Shown one piece after another: positions 45,319-54,070 of a stretch of 64,000 bases of DNA. The stretch is from NCBI GenBank assembly GCA_046346965.1, contig JAXMHB010000010.1:1-64000 (forward strand), given 5' to 3'. Source of the stretch: JAXMHB01 sp046346965. GTDB taxonomy: Bacteria; Pseudomonadota; Gammaproteobacteria; Xanthomonadales; SZUA-5. The stretch's first letter is position 1; the number at the start of each line of letters is the position of its first letter. The notes below the pieces were generated by a model, which saw only the letters and a list, made by a program, of their open reading frames with translations, was not told where the DNA came from and did not search any database. The translations under genes and the position numbers were made by a program.

Positions 45319-47187
45319 TTGATTCGCGTCCTTGTTGCTCTCAGCCTGACGTTGTTTAGCATCACCCTACATGCCGCTGCGGCGGCCGATGCACCTTCGG
45401 CTGACGATGTGCTCTTCAGTAGCCGTTTCGAAGCACCGACCATTCGCCTGAGGGGCGTGGTGTCGTTTACTGCGCCGTTGGCCTTCGCGAAGGTGATCCT
45501 CACCAGTTCCAACGGCCAGACGCATACGAGCACAGCGGATGCCGAGGGGAAGTTCGAGTTGGTGCTGGAGGCATATGGAGAGGACGAGGTTTTCGACGTT
45601 CGCGCCCGCGGAATTGGAAACCAGTCTTGGTTGGAGTTTGCGGCGTGGCTCGGTGATGGCGCGTTCCTCCGCAGCGTCGCCGGGCCAGAGGGCATCATCG
45701 ATACGACGGCCTTGCCGGCACTGCATGTCAACCCGTATCAGACCGGGATTTATCTTGCCATCCGCGACTTGCCGCCCAGTTCCAGTCACGTGGACCGACC
45801 GGCGCAGCGAGCAGCCGCCAGCTACAGCAGCAACGACGCGACAAAGCGCGGCGCACTCGTGGCGCTGCTGGCTGACGGCGGGGCGGCGTTGCCTGCCGGA
45901 GCCGCCACCACCTTGCAGGCGGTGGGCGAACTGCCGTTTGCGATCCAGTTGGTCGAGGGGCTTGGTGGAGAGTTCTATTGCTACGGCAATCAACCGGAGT
46001 CGCCCGAGTGCATCGCACTCGCCCGAGTTGTAAGCGATCCTACGCAAATCCCGATCACATCCCCGCCTACAGACCTCGCCCTGCATCCTTATACGAGCTT
46101 TGAATTGGGCTTCACTCAGCTCTACACCCCGCGCATCCTTCTCAGTACGACCGGGAATGGTGAGGCCCAGTGGACCGAGCCGGTCTACTCGCCACCCAAG
46201 CCCATCATCTGGACCACGCTGCCCTCAGGCCTTGTTCGCGCGGTTCACCGCGACGGTCTCCCTCTACACAGTACTTGGACCGGTACGTCGCATCCAAGCT
46301 GCAACTGCCCCGTCTTGCGACAAATCGCGGAAATGGCCCTCCGCGCGCAGTACGTTCGTGGTCCGCTGGGAACCTTGAGCGTCACCTTCAGTTATGAAAG
46401 AGAGTACCGTTATCCAGACAATCCGGAGATCCCCACCGAGTTCCCTGAACCCAGTCCATTCGTTCGCCTGACACAAGTCCTGGTCGGTGATCGCCCCCTT
46501 CAGGCTATCCCTGTCGTCCAGGAGGACGCTTGGATACTTCCCCGTTGTGGGACGCCGAATTGCCTAGGGACGGAAAGCCCGCAAACCCCAGAAGCCCACC
46601 TATTCAACGCAGACGGAACAGGAATCACCCGTCGATCCCAGCTCGATTTTCAATGGTCAATTAACCCATTGGGCAATCTCCTGATCGCGTATGCGGACGG
46701 AACGCGGGCGAGACACATGATTGCAAGCGCGGATCGCGACACTGCAACCTTGGCCAGCGTGATGGCAGACCCCAATGGGGACGTTATGGCCATTTCGCAG
46801 CCGTTCATGCGCACCGAAGGCCGCGGCTTCGAGCCAGCGGACGTGATCGGGTTCCAGCTTCGACCCCTGCGCGGTTGTCAACGGCCATTCGCCCAGATCG
46901 AGATCGCATGCCGTAGCACCGATGGATTCTCGTTCGCCGAGGGTGGAACCGGAGCCGGCGGCTCCAACGCCAGCCCATTGACTTGGTCAATCGACGCCCA
47001 GGGCCGTTTGTTTCTAACTCGCTATGCTTCCAATGGACTCATGATTCAACGACGGCTCTGGGAGCGTGTTGCGGAGATTGGAGACACGCTCTACCTTCTT
47101 GAACAAACCGAAAGCCGTCCAATTCCAGTGTTCGACCCAACCATACAGGCCACTCTGACGGGCTATCGGAAGATTCCGCGCAATTGA
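45319..47187 (+). CDS. Large secreted protein of unknown function
   Basis: This 622-residue protein starts at TTG 45319 (AAGGAAA upstream), with a signal peptide VLVALSLTLFSITLHAAAA. Directly after cleavage comes DDVLFSSRFEAP, an exported-protein motif like the C-terminal FxxGFE tails, here at the N-terminus. A carboxypeptidase-regulatory-like domain (LRGVVSFTAPLAFAKVILTS) follows. The rest is beta-rich with a CNCP cluster (about residue 330) and no recognised catalytic site. The longer upstream frame from 45148 overlaps the divergent lipoprotein gene and is rejected. Confidence 0.7.
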   Translation: MIRVLVALSLTLFSITLHAAAAADAPSADDVLFSSRFEAPTIRLRGVVSFTAPLAFAKVILTSSNGQTHTSTADAEGKFELVLEAYGEDEVFDVRARGIGNQSWLEFAAWLGDGAFLRSVAGPEGIIDTTALPALHVNPYQTGIYLAIRDLPPSSSHVDRPAQRAAASYSSNDATKRGALVALLADGGAALPAGAATTLQAVGELPFAIQLVEGLGGEFYCYGNQPESPECIALARVVSDPTQIPITSPPTDLALHPYTSFELGFTQLYTPRILLSTTGNGEAQWTEPVYSPPKPIIWTTLPSGLVRAVHRDGLPLHSTWTGTSHPSCNCPVLRQIAEMALRAQYVRGPLGTLSVTFSYEREYRYPDNPEIPTEFPEPSPFVRLTQVLVGDRPLQAIPVVQEDAWILPRCGTPNCLGTESPQTPEAHLFNADGTGITRRSQLDFQWSINPLGNLLIAYADGTRARHMIASADRDTATLASVMADPNGDVMAISQPFMRTEGRGFEPADVIGFQLRPLRGCQRPFAQIEIACRSTDGFSFAEGGTGAGGSNASPLTWSIDAQGRLFLTRYASNGLMIQRRLWERVAEIGDTLYLLEQTESRPIPVFDPTIQATLTGYRKIPRN

Positions 47188-47368
47188 TCGCTAGCGCGCT
47201 TGCCCTAACAAGCGGGCAAGATGCGCCATACCAAGCCTGTTGCGCGTATTTATGATCTTGCGATGGCGACGTCATTTTGCGGAACGAGAATCGGAACCAC
47301 GACAATCAACCTCCTGTATAAATGGCCTAGCGCTTGCAATCCCGGGGATGTCCACAAATGTTTTCGTC

Positions 47369-47968
47369 TTAGGCGTTTGAGCAACAGTTCGCCAGATCGA
47401 ATTCTCGCAACTTGTCCAAACACGGGGAGACAACCGCTCTCACTGTATTGGTAAGCAAAGTATCGATACGTTCAGAGACATCAACCAAGTCGAGTTCCGA
47501 GATCTCCAGCCCAAAGGACTCGACTATCTCATAGCTGAGCAAGTGTCTATTCTTCGTCGGAGTCACACCGAGCGATATCAAAAGGCGTTGAGCCTCAGGC
47601 ACTTGGCACAATCGCTCAATCATGGATTGAGTTGGTGATTGCCAGTCGAGCTCAATCTCTAGTCGAGCTGGGCGAAAGCCAAGAGCCGTTGCCGGAACCA
47701 TAATGAATCCTTCGACTGGTGATGGACACTCGACACACATCGACAGTGGTGACGCCCGCCCTGGGTATGCCCCGCTAGAAATCCCGAAATTCATCACAAG
47801 CTTCCCGCCAGCAATATCAAAGTACTCTGACGTTAGAAAAATTCGGCCGCCCCCGTTTGCTTCTCTATATAAACGCCAAGTCGTTGATCGGTCGGGCGAC
47901 AGCAGATGACATTCCTTCAGGCGGGCTGTCAAAGCATTCCAAAGGAATCCCTTCAACTTTTTGTGCAT
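47369..47968 (-). CDS. Hypothetical protein (possibly DUF4304-like) in low-GC patch
   Basis: This 199-residue soluble protein begins HKKLKGFLWNALTARLKECH and continues TTWRLYREANGGGRIFLTSEYFDIAGGKLVMNFG. The order (helix, then 'xxxYRxxxGG.xxI' strand pair) is reminiscent of DUF4304, but I cannot confirm it. It has several cysteines (CVECPSP, near CLDKL and the CC end). Base composition is visibly lower in GC than neighbouring genes. Its ATG directly follows the stop of a small upstream frame (TAA ATG), suggesting coupling. Proteins of this kind are often immunity genes; that is speculation here. Confidence 0.55.
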   Translation of the reverse strand: MHKKLKGFLWNALTARLKECHLLSPDRSTTWRLYREANGGGRIFLTSEYFDIAGGKLVMNFGISSGAYPGRASPLSMCVECPSPVEGFIMVPATALGFRPARLEIELDWQSPTQSMIERLCQVPEAQRLLISLGVTPTKNRHLLSYEIVESFGLEISELDLVDVSERIDTLLTNTVRAVVSPCLDKLREFDLANCCSNA

Positions 47969-48029
47969 TTACTCTACCTCATCACCTGCTTCGCAGGAGC
48001 AGCTAGGACACGAGGAGAAACTAGAACAC

Positions 48030-48191
48030 TTATCTTGTTTGATCAAGCCACGCCCTCCTCCGCCGCGCAAGGAGATCGTCTTCACAACGATCCACAGGAT
48101 TGATCGGCCCGATCTCGGAAAAAGCCAAATCCGATCCGACCGCAGCCCCTTCCGGAATGGCAAAGAACTTCCTATCCAATATCAACAGCAT
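48030..48191 (-). CDS. Small ORF in low-GC patch (53 residues)
   Basis: The frame LLILDRKFFAIPEGAAVGSDLAFSEIGPINP... has protein-like composition and ends ARRRRAWLDQTR. An overlapping frame (47969-48163) ending SSCPSCSCEAGDEVE stops immediately before the next gene. A single-base shift between them would join the two, so this may be a frameshifted 3' fragment of a larger, decayed gene. No family recognised. Confidence 0.3.
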   Translation of the reverse strand: MLLILDRKFFAIPEGAAVGSDLAFSEIGPINPVDRCEDDLLARRRRAWLDQTR

Positions 48192-48216
48192 TTTTGAGGG
48201 CGCCCAGATGCCGTGC

Positions 48217-48351
48217 CTACTGCACCTCAACCACATCAGCGTCCAGCTTTGAAACCACCCAAGTCATTTTCTTGTCCGAATCAAATTGGTCGGAAATGCA
48301 ATGGTACTGACTCGGTGTCAACTCCAGTTCTATTGCGAGATAATCCCCCAT
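48217..48351 (-). CDS. Small ORF in low-GC patch (44 residues)
   Basis: ATG GGG GAT TAT at 48351 follows an AGGGG ribosome-binding-like sequence. It encodes GDYLAIELELTPSQYHCISD and then DQFDSDKKMTWVVSKLDADV before a TAG stop. The composition is protein-like and AT-richer than the surroundings. It is upstream of, and co-directional with, the two other small minus-strand frames. It could be an intact small protein or the start of a broken gene. No family recognised. Confidence 0.35.
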   Translation of the reverse strand: MGDYLAIELELTPSQYHCISDQFDSDKKMTWVVSKLDADVVEVQ

Positions 48352-48474
48352 AAACGCCCCTGCCAGCGCCCCGGCGGTTCGCAATGACGCCAGCGTGTGG
48401 GCAAGTCGGATCGGTTAGCGAGCACCCGCGATGCTGCGCGCCCGCGATCCAGCGACCGTACCTCAGGCTCGCTA

Positions 48475-48680
48475 GGCCTCGGCATTCGACAGAATCCCAA
48501 CATGGCGGCGTCATTGCGAAGCCCTCGTCCGCCGCGCGGACGAGGGCTGTGGCAATCCAGGTGTGGCCTTTGGGGATCTGTAGCGGCCGTCGATGCGGAC
48601 GGAGGGCAGATGCAACAGCGTAGAGCTGGATTGCCACACCTCCGCGACGCCCGCGGGCGCCGCGGCGGTTTGCTATGACC
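48475..48680. repeat. REP-like composite element (inverted pair), copy 2
   Basis: Same order as at 41235-41443: forward half ggcgtcattgcgaagccc with hairpin and ggcaatccag (48506-48561), linker tgtggccttt..., inverted half ttgccacacctccgcgacgcc...gggcgccgcggcgg (48634-48680). A further half element lies at 48373-48395. Together these fill the 395-bp gap 48352-48746, which has no gene. Confidence 0.7.
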
Positions 48681-48746
48681 CAGGCAGGGGCGCCCCAGCG
48701 CGCGCCCCTTTGCACGCCCGAGTCGCGCCAGCGCGACTTCGCAGCC

Positions 48747-51700
48747 TCAGCCTTGGCGCCGCACGGCCATCACGCCGAGCAGGCCCAGCAGCAGGCCCAA
48801 CAGCAGCAGGCCGACTGCGTTCAAGGTCGGGATCGGCGCGGAGGCGGCGCCGACGACCACGGTCAGGCCACCGGTGTTGTTGTTCGCCACCGGGTCCGTG
48901 TTGCTCGACGCGGTGCTGGCGTTGACCGCCGGGTTGCCTGGGCTGTTGCTGTAGGCCGTGACGATCAGCGTGCGGGTCTCGCCGGGTGCCGTTGCGCCCG
49001 CCCAGGTGCAGGTGACCGCGCCGGTCGTGCCGACCTGCGGCGTGGTGCAGGTCGCGCCGGTCGCGGTGTGGCCGCTGTAACGGAAGTCCGGCGTCAGCGT
49101 CAGCGTGATCGACACGTTCTGCGCAGCTGATGGGCCCAGATTCTCGCTGGTCGCGGTGAAGCTCAGCGGCGCGTTCAGGATTGCCTGGGTGGCTGAGGCG
49201 GTCAGGCCGATGCTCAGGTTGGCCTGGGCGACGACCGCGGTGGTGGTGGCCGCGCTGTTGTTGGCGGACAGCGGATCCAGCGAGCTGGCCGTCACTGCTG
49301 CCGTGGCATTGATCGACGTGCCGTTCAGCACACCCGCTCCCACCAACACGGTGATCGTGACCGAGCGCGAGCTACCCGAGGGCACGCTGCCGGTCAGCGT
49401 GCAGCTGATGCCGGCGACGCAGCTGCCGCCACCCGACACCGTGCCGGAGACGAAGCTGGTGCCTGTCGGCGTCGGCAAACTGACCACCACGGCCGTTGCA
49501 TCCGATGGACCCGCGTTGCTCAGCGTCGCCGTGTAGGTCAGGTTGCTGCCAGCCACGACTGGGTCGGGCGCGCCAGCGAGCGTGATCGACAAATCGGCCG
49601 TCGCGTTGACCGTGGTCGTCGCCGTCGCCGTGTTGTTGCCCGAGGTCGGGTCAGGGGTGGTCGAGGCTGCCGTCGCCGTGGCACTCAACAAAGTGCCCTG
49701 GGCCGCGTTGGCCGCGACCAGTGCCACGATCGTCGCCGTGCGCGTCGCCGTCGGCGCCGTCGCGCCGGCCCAGGTGCAGACCACGGGACTGGCCGCCGTG
49801 CAGTTGCCGCCTGCGCTCGGCGTCGCCGAGACTAAACTCGTGCCTGCCGGCAACGGCAGCGTGATGCTGACGCCTTGCGCATCGGACAGCCCCGCGTTGG
49901 TCAGCGTCGCCGTGTAGCTCAGGTTACTGCCCGCCACCACCGGGTCGGGCGCGCCAGCCAGCGTGATGGACACATCGGCCGTGGCGTTGACCGTGGTCGT
50001 CGCCGTCGCAGTGTTGTTGGCCGGCGTCGGGTCGGTGGTGGTCGAGGTCGCCGTCGCCGTGGCACTCAGCGGCGTACCCTGCGCGGCGCTGGCTGCGACC
50101 AGTGCCACCACCGTCACGCTGCGCGCCAGCGCGGGCGCCGTCGCGCCTGACCAGGTACAGGTGACGGTGCCGGTCGCACCGACCGCTGGCGTCGAGCAAC
50201 TACCACCGACCGATGCAGTGGCCGACACAAAGCCCGTCGCTGCCGGCAGCGGCAGATTCAGAGTCACGCCCTGCGCATCCGACGGGCCGGCGTTGTTGGT
50301 GGTCGCGGTCCAGGTCAGGTTGGTGCCGGCGACGACCGGGTTCGGCGTGACCGTGAGGCTGGTCTGCAGGTCCGCCGTCACTGTAATCGGGGTGTTGGCG
50401 CTCGCCGTCACCGGCGTCGGGCTGGTGGTCGAACTGGCCGATAGGGTGACCGCGAGCGTCCCGGTGGCCGATGGCAGCACCTGCGCGACGACGTCGATGC
50501 TGCGCGTCACCGCCGGCGCGGTCGCACCTGACCAGACGCACAGGACCGTGCCGGTCGCACCGACCGCGGGCGCCGCGCAACTGCCACCAGTCGATGCCGT
50601 GGCCGACACGAAACCGGTCGCTGGCGGCAGCGGCAGGCTCAAGACCACGCCTTGCGCATCCGACGGGCCGGTGTTGCGGGCGCTCGCCGCCCACGACACG
50701 TTGCTGCCGGCGACGACCGGAGTCGGCGTGGCCGTCAGGCCGGGCTGCAGGGTGGCGGACGTCGTGATCGGGGTGGTGGCGCTCGCCGACAACGGCGTCG
50801 AGTAGGACACCGCGTTGGCCGACACCGTGGCGGTCAGCGCACCCGATGCCGATGACGGCACCTGCGCGACGACGTCGACGCTGCGGGTCACTGTCGGTGC
50901 CGTGGCGCCAGACCAGGTGCACAGCACAGTGCCCGTCGCACCGACTGCCGGCGTCGAGCAGGCGCCACCCGCGGACGCAGCGGCCGACACAAACTGCGTC
51001 GCCGCCGGCAGTGGCAGGCTTAGCGTCACGTCCTGCAGATTCACCGAGTCCCCGTTGCGCGTCGTCGCCGTCCACGTCAGGTTGGTACCGGCGACGACCG
51101 AGGCCGGCGTGGCCGTTAGCGTCGGCGCGGCGGGTCTGAACAGATAGGCCGTCGTATTGAGCGGCGTGCCGTTGAACACGCTGGCGCCACCGAAGACGAT
51201 GGCCCGGCCATCCTGGAGCAGGGAGGCCGACCCGTAGGCGCGTCCGCCGGGTAGCGTCGAAGCAAACGACGCGAAGGTCCCGGTGGCCGGATCGTAGACT
51301 TCGGCATCGCTGCGGTAGGTAGAGGAACTGTCATCGCCGCCGCCGATCACCACCTTCCCATCCGCCAAGGGGACGGCGAAGGCGCCACCTCGTCGGACGG
51401 CCATGGTCACCGGAAGCGCGCTGAACTGACCCGTCGCCGGGTTGTAGATTTCGGCCGAGTTCAACGCGCCACTCCCAGCCACGCCGCCCGCCACCAGCAC
51501 GCGACCATCCGCAAGCCGCGCCGCCGCCGCGAAGGCCCGAGCCGAGTTCAGCGAACCCGTGGCCGAGAACGTTTGGGTCGTCGGATCGAAGATCTCGACC
51601 GACGTCTGGTAACTGCTCCCCGAGAATCCGCCAATGATGAGCACCCGACCGTCCGCCAGGACAGCGGCGGCCGGACCTTGGCGCGCGACGCTCATGGTGG

Positions 51701-52091
51701 CGGCTACGGCGGTGAAGGTGGCGGACGTCGCGTCGAAAATTTCGGCTGTGGCCACCCTCGCACCGCCGTTGTTCAGTCCACCTGCCACCAGGATTTTGCC
51801 GCCAGCGATCGGCGCCGTTGCCGACTGCTGCCGCGCACTACCCATCGACGCAGTAACGGCAAAGGACTCGTTGGACGGGTCGAACAGCCAGGCGGTCGCC
51901 AGCCGGCTGGCGCCGTCGTAGCCACCCGCCACCAGCACCCTGCCGTCCGGCAGCGGCGCCACGTTGGGACCAAAGCGATTGCCCGGCATGTTCGGCCCGG
52001 CGCTGAAGTCGTTCGCGTATGCGCCGCCGGCATGGATCGCAAGCAGGACCATCCAGCAGATGACCAGTCCGCGACCGAAGAACTTCTTCAT
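48747..52091 (-). CDS. Kelch-DUF11 surface protein with IPTL-CTERM sorting signal
   Basis: This 1114-residue protein has a signal peptide (about 1-26, ending AYA). About six Kelch blades (residues about 30-325) follow, each with an LPDGRVLVAGG...EIFDP pattern. Six DUF11-like Ig repeats (about 335-1075) each contain PVVAGTNLTWTATTxNxGPSDAQGV...TPAVGATGTV.CTWSGATAP elements. The C-terminus APIPTLNAVGLLLLGLLLGLLGVMAVRRQG (30 residues, given by parts: IPTL, hydrophobic helix, RRQG) is a textbook IPTL-CTERM signal processed by an exosortase-like system. Probably exported, anchored and released at the surface. Near-identical DUF11 repeats suggest recent internal duplication. Confidence 0.9.
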   Translation of the reverse strand: MKKFFGRGLVICWMVLLAIHAGGAYANDFSAGPNMPGNRFGPNVAPLPDGRVLVAGGYDGASRLATAWLFDPSNESFAVTASMGSARQQSATAPIAGGKILVAGGLNNGGARVATAEIFDATSATFTAVAATMSVARQGPAAAVLADGRVLIIGGFSGSSYQTSVEIFDPTTQTFSATGSLNSARAFAAAARLADGRVLVAGGVAGSGALNSAEIYNPATGQFSALPVTMAVRRGGAFAVPLADGKVVIGGGDDSSSTYRSDAEVYDPATGTFASFASTLPGGRAYGSASLLQDGRAIVFGGASVFNGTPLNTTAYLFRPAAPTLTATPASVVAGTNLTWTATTRNGDSVNLQDVTLSLPLPAATQFVSAAASAGGACSTPAVGATGTVLCTWSGATAPTVTRSVDVVAQVPSSASGALTATVSANAVSYSTPLSASATTPITTSATLQPGLTATPTPVVAGSNVSWAASARNTGPSDAQGVVLSLPLPPATGFVSATASTGGSCAAPAVGATGTVLCVWSGATAPAVTRSIDVVAQVLPSATGTLAVTLSASSTTSPTPVTASANTPITVTADLQTSLTVTPNPVVAGTNLTWTATTNNAGPSDAQGVTLNLPLPAATGFVSATASVGGSCSTPAVGATGTVTCTWSGATAPALARSVTVVALVAASAAQGTPLSATATATSTTTDPTPANNTATATTTVNATADVSITLAGAPDPVVAGSNLSYTATLTNAGLSDAQGVSITLPLPAGTSLVSATPSAGGNCTAASPVVCTWAGATAPTATRTATIVALVAANAAQGTLLSATATAASTTPDPTSGNNTATATTTVNATADLSITLAGAPDPVVAGSNLTYTATLSNAGPSDATAVVVSLPTPTGTSFVSGTVSGGGSCVAGISCTLTGSVPSGSSRSVTITVLVGAGVLNGTSINATAAVTASSLDPLSANNSAATTTAVVAQANLSIGLTASATQAILNAPLSFTATSENLGPSAAQNVSITLTLTPDFRYSGHTATGATCTTPQVGTTGAVTCTWAGATAPGETRTLIVTAYSNSPGNPAVNASTASSNTDPVANNNTGGLTVVVGAASAPIPTLNAVGLLLLGLLLGLLGVMAVRRQG

Positions 52092-52336
52092 AGACCTACC
52101 CCCAAGAATGCCCGGACGTCACCGGTGCGACGCGCGCAACAAGCAGACGCCCAGCGAGTCCGGGCGCAGGGCGCCAACGATAGTAGGACGGGCAGTTCAA
52201 CGCTATGCGTAGTGTGGTGCGCAAGGAGCGCCGCGGGCTCAGCGTGCCGAGCGCCCCGCACGAGCACGGTCTGCCGCTCGATGCGCTGCGTCTCACCGGC
52301 ATGCACCCTGCGCTGACGACCGCTGGCGGGCCCTGG

Positions 52337-52750
52337 CGTCATTCCCGCGAAAGCGGGAATCCAGGCTTCTGGAGCTGGAAGGCGCCGACCGCCGCCCCCT
52401 CGCACACCGTCATTCCCGCGAAAGCGGCAATCCTGGCTTCTGGAGCTGGGAGGCGCCAAGCGCCGCCCGCTCGCCACACCGTCATTCCCGCAAGAGCGGC
52501 AATCCAGGCTTCTGGAGCTGGAAGGCGCCCAGCGCCGCCCGCTCGCCACACCGTCATTCCCGCAAAAGCGGCAATCCAGGCTTCTGGAGCTGGGAGGCGC
52601 CAAGCGCCGCCCGCTCGCCACACCGTCATTCCCGCGAAAGCGGGAATCCAGGCTTCTGGAGCGGGAAGGCGCCGACCGCCGACCCCTCGCACACCGTCAT
52701 TCCCGCGAAAGCGGGAACCCAGGTATCTGGCGCCGGCAATCGCGTCGTGC
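52337..52750. repeat. Six-unit tandem array of a 71-72-bp REP-like repeat
   Basis: Units start at 52337, 52408, 52480, 52552, 52624 and 52695 (71, 72, 72, 72, 71 bp). Each opens cgtcattcccgcgaaagcgg, followed by (g/c)aatccaggcttctgga. The opening is a perfect-stem REP-like hairpin (ttcccgc-gaaa-gcggga) in units 1, 5 and 6, with a ggcaat variant in 2-4. No spacers, no cas genes. It begins the gene-free stretch 52092-54255. Confidence 0.85.
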
Positions 52751-52867
52751 CCACACGCCACGTCATGCACCGATGCCTTGCTCTTGGAGGGCGCGCTCCC
52801 GCAGCGCCAGTCGCGGCCACGCCGACCCGTCACTGTCGCCACGGCGCCAACCCTTGCACGCAAACCC

Positions 52868-52960
52868 GCGCCAACGGCGCGGCACCATTCCAGCCTGGGG
52901 CGCAGCCCCAGGTAAAGCGTGGCAAGCACACGAGGGCTGAAAGCCCGATCCATCGACCAT
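52868..52960. repeat. Dispersed repeat (CCTGGGGCGCAGCCCCAGG family), copy 1
   Basis: Contains the palindrome cctggggcgcagccccagg and, about 30 bp on, gagggctgaaagcccga. The same order occurs at 53817-53910 and, inverted and degraded, at 53959-54036. Confidence 0.65.
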
Positions 52961-53242
52961 CGGCGTCATCGCCACCGCGGCGCCATTACGCCCCATTCTG
53001 GGGCCGCCACCCCGCCACCTCGACCAATGCACGGGCAAAACACCGGAATTGCCGCCAACGCCATCGCGTCGGCGCCAGTCTGCACATCCGCCGACCCGGC
53101 CCTTGCCCAGTCCACGATAGAGGCCAGCGGGGGAATCGTGCCCGGCGGCGGCGGCGAGGGACAAAGGCACAGCCCGCGCCGGACGTGTCGCAGGGCTAGT
53201 CGCGTGAGTTTTGTCGGCCGAAGTGCGCACCTGGTGGGCTGC

Positions 53243-53452
53243 AGGTCTGAGTCGACGCGTTGACGCACCGAATTGGTGCGCTCGAGGTCTGCGCCGACAC
53301 GTTGAGGCATGAAATCTGCGGGCTGCAGGTCTGCGCTGACGCGTTGAGGCATGAATTGTTTGCGCTCGAGGTCTGTGCCGACGCGTTGAGGCATGAAATC
53401 TGCGGGCTGGAGGTCTGCGCCGACGCGTTGAGGCATGAAATTTGTGGGCTCG
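53243..53452. repeat. 42-bp minisatellite, five units
   Basis: Units start at 53243, 53285, 53327, 53369 and 53411, all exactly 42 bp. The core is aggtctgcgccgacgcgttg followed by aggcatgaa. Being a multiple of three it keeps frames open on both strands (for example a 14-residue LEVCADALRHEICG repeat). No start, ribosome binding site or extension supports a gene. Confidence 0.85.
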
Positions 53453-53816
53453 ACCTTGCGCCGCGACCTTGCACGCACCGCGATGGTGCGTGCGCAACAC
53501 TCCTTAACAGTGTGTTCACGACGCCACGGAATCCGACAGACAGCGCCTTTGTGGCTCGCGATCATGGGCGCCATGACCCAAACCCGCGAGCACACCGTCG
53601 CCGAAGGCCAGCATGGCCTCTATCCCTGCATCACACCCTGTGTGTGGCGGGCCTAACTGTGCGGCGTCGATCCGCTGTCGAATGACGATCACCAGCAGCG
53701 CAAGCTGACGGTCGAGGCGCGCCATGCCGCTTTCGCGGGAAGGACGGGCCGCTGGCTCACGCGGGGATGAGCCACTAGTACCTACCGACCGTCCCCGTCC
53801 AGATTGATCCGCGTCG

Positions 53817-53910
53817 AGCCAGCGCCAACGGCGCGGGCCATCCCAGCCTGGGGCGCAGCCCCAGGTCAGCGCATCCCGGAAGACCAGAGGGCTGAAAGCC
53901 CGACCCATCC
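53817..53910. repeat. Dispersed repeat (CCTGGGGCGCAGCCCCAGG family), copy 2
   Basis: Same palindrome and gagggctgaaagcccga spacing as copy 1, preceded in both by gcgccaacggcgcg. A partial inverted copy lies at 53959-54036. Nothing gene-like is seen between 53453 and 54255. Confidence 0.65.
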
Positions 53911-54070
53911 GCCGTGCGCATTGACGCTGCGGCGTTGCCGTTGGCCCGTTGATGCGTCGGGCCTACAGCCCTCGGCGAACCCGCCGTCTACCTGGAGCTG
54001 CGCCCCAGGCTGGGACAGTGCGCGCCGTTGGCGCTTGGAAGGAATCCGAAGGAATCCTGCCGACAACCAT

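Noticed and set aside
52337..53452. CRISPR array candidates (72-bp and 42-bp periodic repeats)
   Set aside because: Whole units are repeated head to tail with no unique spacers, repeat lengths are wrong for CRISPR, and no cas gene is near. These are REP-like and minisatellite arrays.
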